From DASQDN01 sp035630195 (GTDB lineage: Bacteria > Acidobacteriota > Terriglobia > Bryobacterales > Bryobacteraceae), in NCBI GenBank assembly GCA_035630195.1, contig DASQLD010000677.1, positions 1 through 5,392 on the forward strand: 5,392 bases of DNA. Direction: 5' to 3'. The notes below the pieces were generated by a model. It did not search any database. It saw only the letters and a list, made by a program, of their open reading frames with translations, and was not told the origin of the DNA. Positions 5,220-5,392 of the stretch are shown here, one piece after another; the stretch's first letter is position 1, and every line of letters begins with the position of its first letter. The translations under genes were made by a program, and so were the position numbers.

Positions 5220-5392
5220 CTACTTGCTTCGTGCATCTAGCACTCCAACTACAGCACCGCAACCGGCGCATTGGATAAACCATAAGGGGACGTTTCAATC
5301 CCGGAACAGTCTTATCCACGTACTGGAAGCTCGTCTTTCCGCATTTCGCGCATGTTGATTGTGCAGGGTTTGTGAAACCGATTGTATCGAAT
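5220..5392 (-). pseudogene. Zinc-ribbon protein gene, 5' end outside the window, apparent one-base frameshift
   Basis: Reading leftwards from the right edge, one minus-strand frame encodes FDTIGFTNPAQSTCAKCGKT then SFQYVDKTVPGLKRP. A frame offset by one base then encodes LWFIQCAGCGAVVGVLDARS, a Lys, and TAG at 5220-5222. Joined, these make a standard small zinc ribbon: CAKCG, 23 residues between the inner cysteines, then QCAGCG and a VVGVLD tail, as in small bacterial proteins of the CxxC...F(I/V)QCxxCGxxVGV type. The switch is best explained by one extra C in the CCCC tract (GGGG at 5286-5289 on the plus strand), either a true mutation or a sequencing error. Without correction the first frame runs on to a stop at 5164-5166 and loses the second knuckle context. 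No start codon precedes the first Cys pair, so the gene begins beyond the window. Function is unknown; metal binding is the only supported property. Confidence 0.6.

Noticed and set aside
5051..5236. Minus-strand frame of 61 codons between the att fragment and the zinc-ribbon gene
   Set aside because: Its start lies inside the zinc-ribbon gene in another frame, its sequence shows no domain, and it runs through the repeat array. Non-coding DNA is a better explanation.

Overview
The window is a bacterial chromosome fragment. Its left part (about 1-4430) is GC-rich, gene-dense and has uniform composition. Its right part (about 4430-5392) has clearly lower GC by eye, small genes and what looks like an integration scar. 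The organism cannot be named. GC-rich operon structure, a single-domain PilZ protein and GTG starts fit a proteobacterium or acidobacterium, but nothing here is diagnostic.

Positions 1-4430 hold a tight three-gene plus-strand operon. The first gene, cut by the left edge, encodes a multidomain flavo-iron-sulfur oxidoreductase of more than 1000 residues. A GltD/NfnB-like half (two Cys clusters and two dinucleotide-binding folds) is joined to a PyrK/NfnA-like half (ferredoxin-reductase fold and a C-terminal 2Fe-2S Cys motif). It overlaps a 95-residue LsrG/ABM-type small protein, which in turn overlaps by 11 nt an iron-containing alcohol dehydrogenase with a Gln at one normal metal-ligand position. 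The overlaps suggest translational coupling and a shared redox or catabolic role. The substrate is unknown.

A minus-strand PilZ-domain gene (4423-4686) converges on the dehydrogenase and overlaps its stop codon by 8 nt. To its right is a short intergenic region with a perfect -10 hexamer (4755-4760), then a 59-codon plus-strand gene (4792-4971) for a tiny CxC...CxxC zinc-ribbon protein.

Directly after that stop codon lies a 23-nt minus-strand copy of a tRNA 3' end including CCA (4972-4994). It is probably from a tRNA-Leu, and no tRNA body is attached. Beside it are short repeats (GCGCTAAY copies, two 11-bp-period direct repeat pairs, a 12-bp palindrome) arranged like the arm region of a tyrosine-integrase attachment site. 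The orientation of the fragment implies that an integrated element extends to the right of the window. At the right edge a minus-strand zinc-ribbon gene (5220 to beyond 5392) is readable only if a one-base frameshift near 5286-5289 is corrected. No integrase, rRNA, complete tRNA, CRISPR array or insertion sequence is visible.
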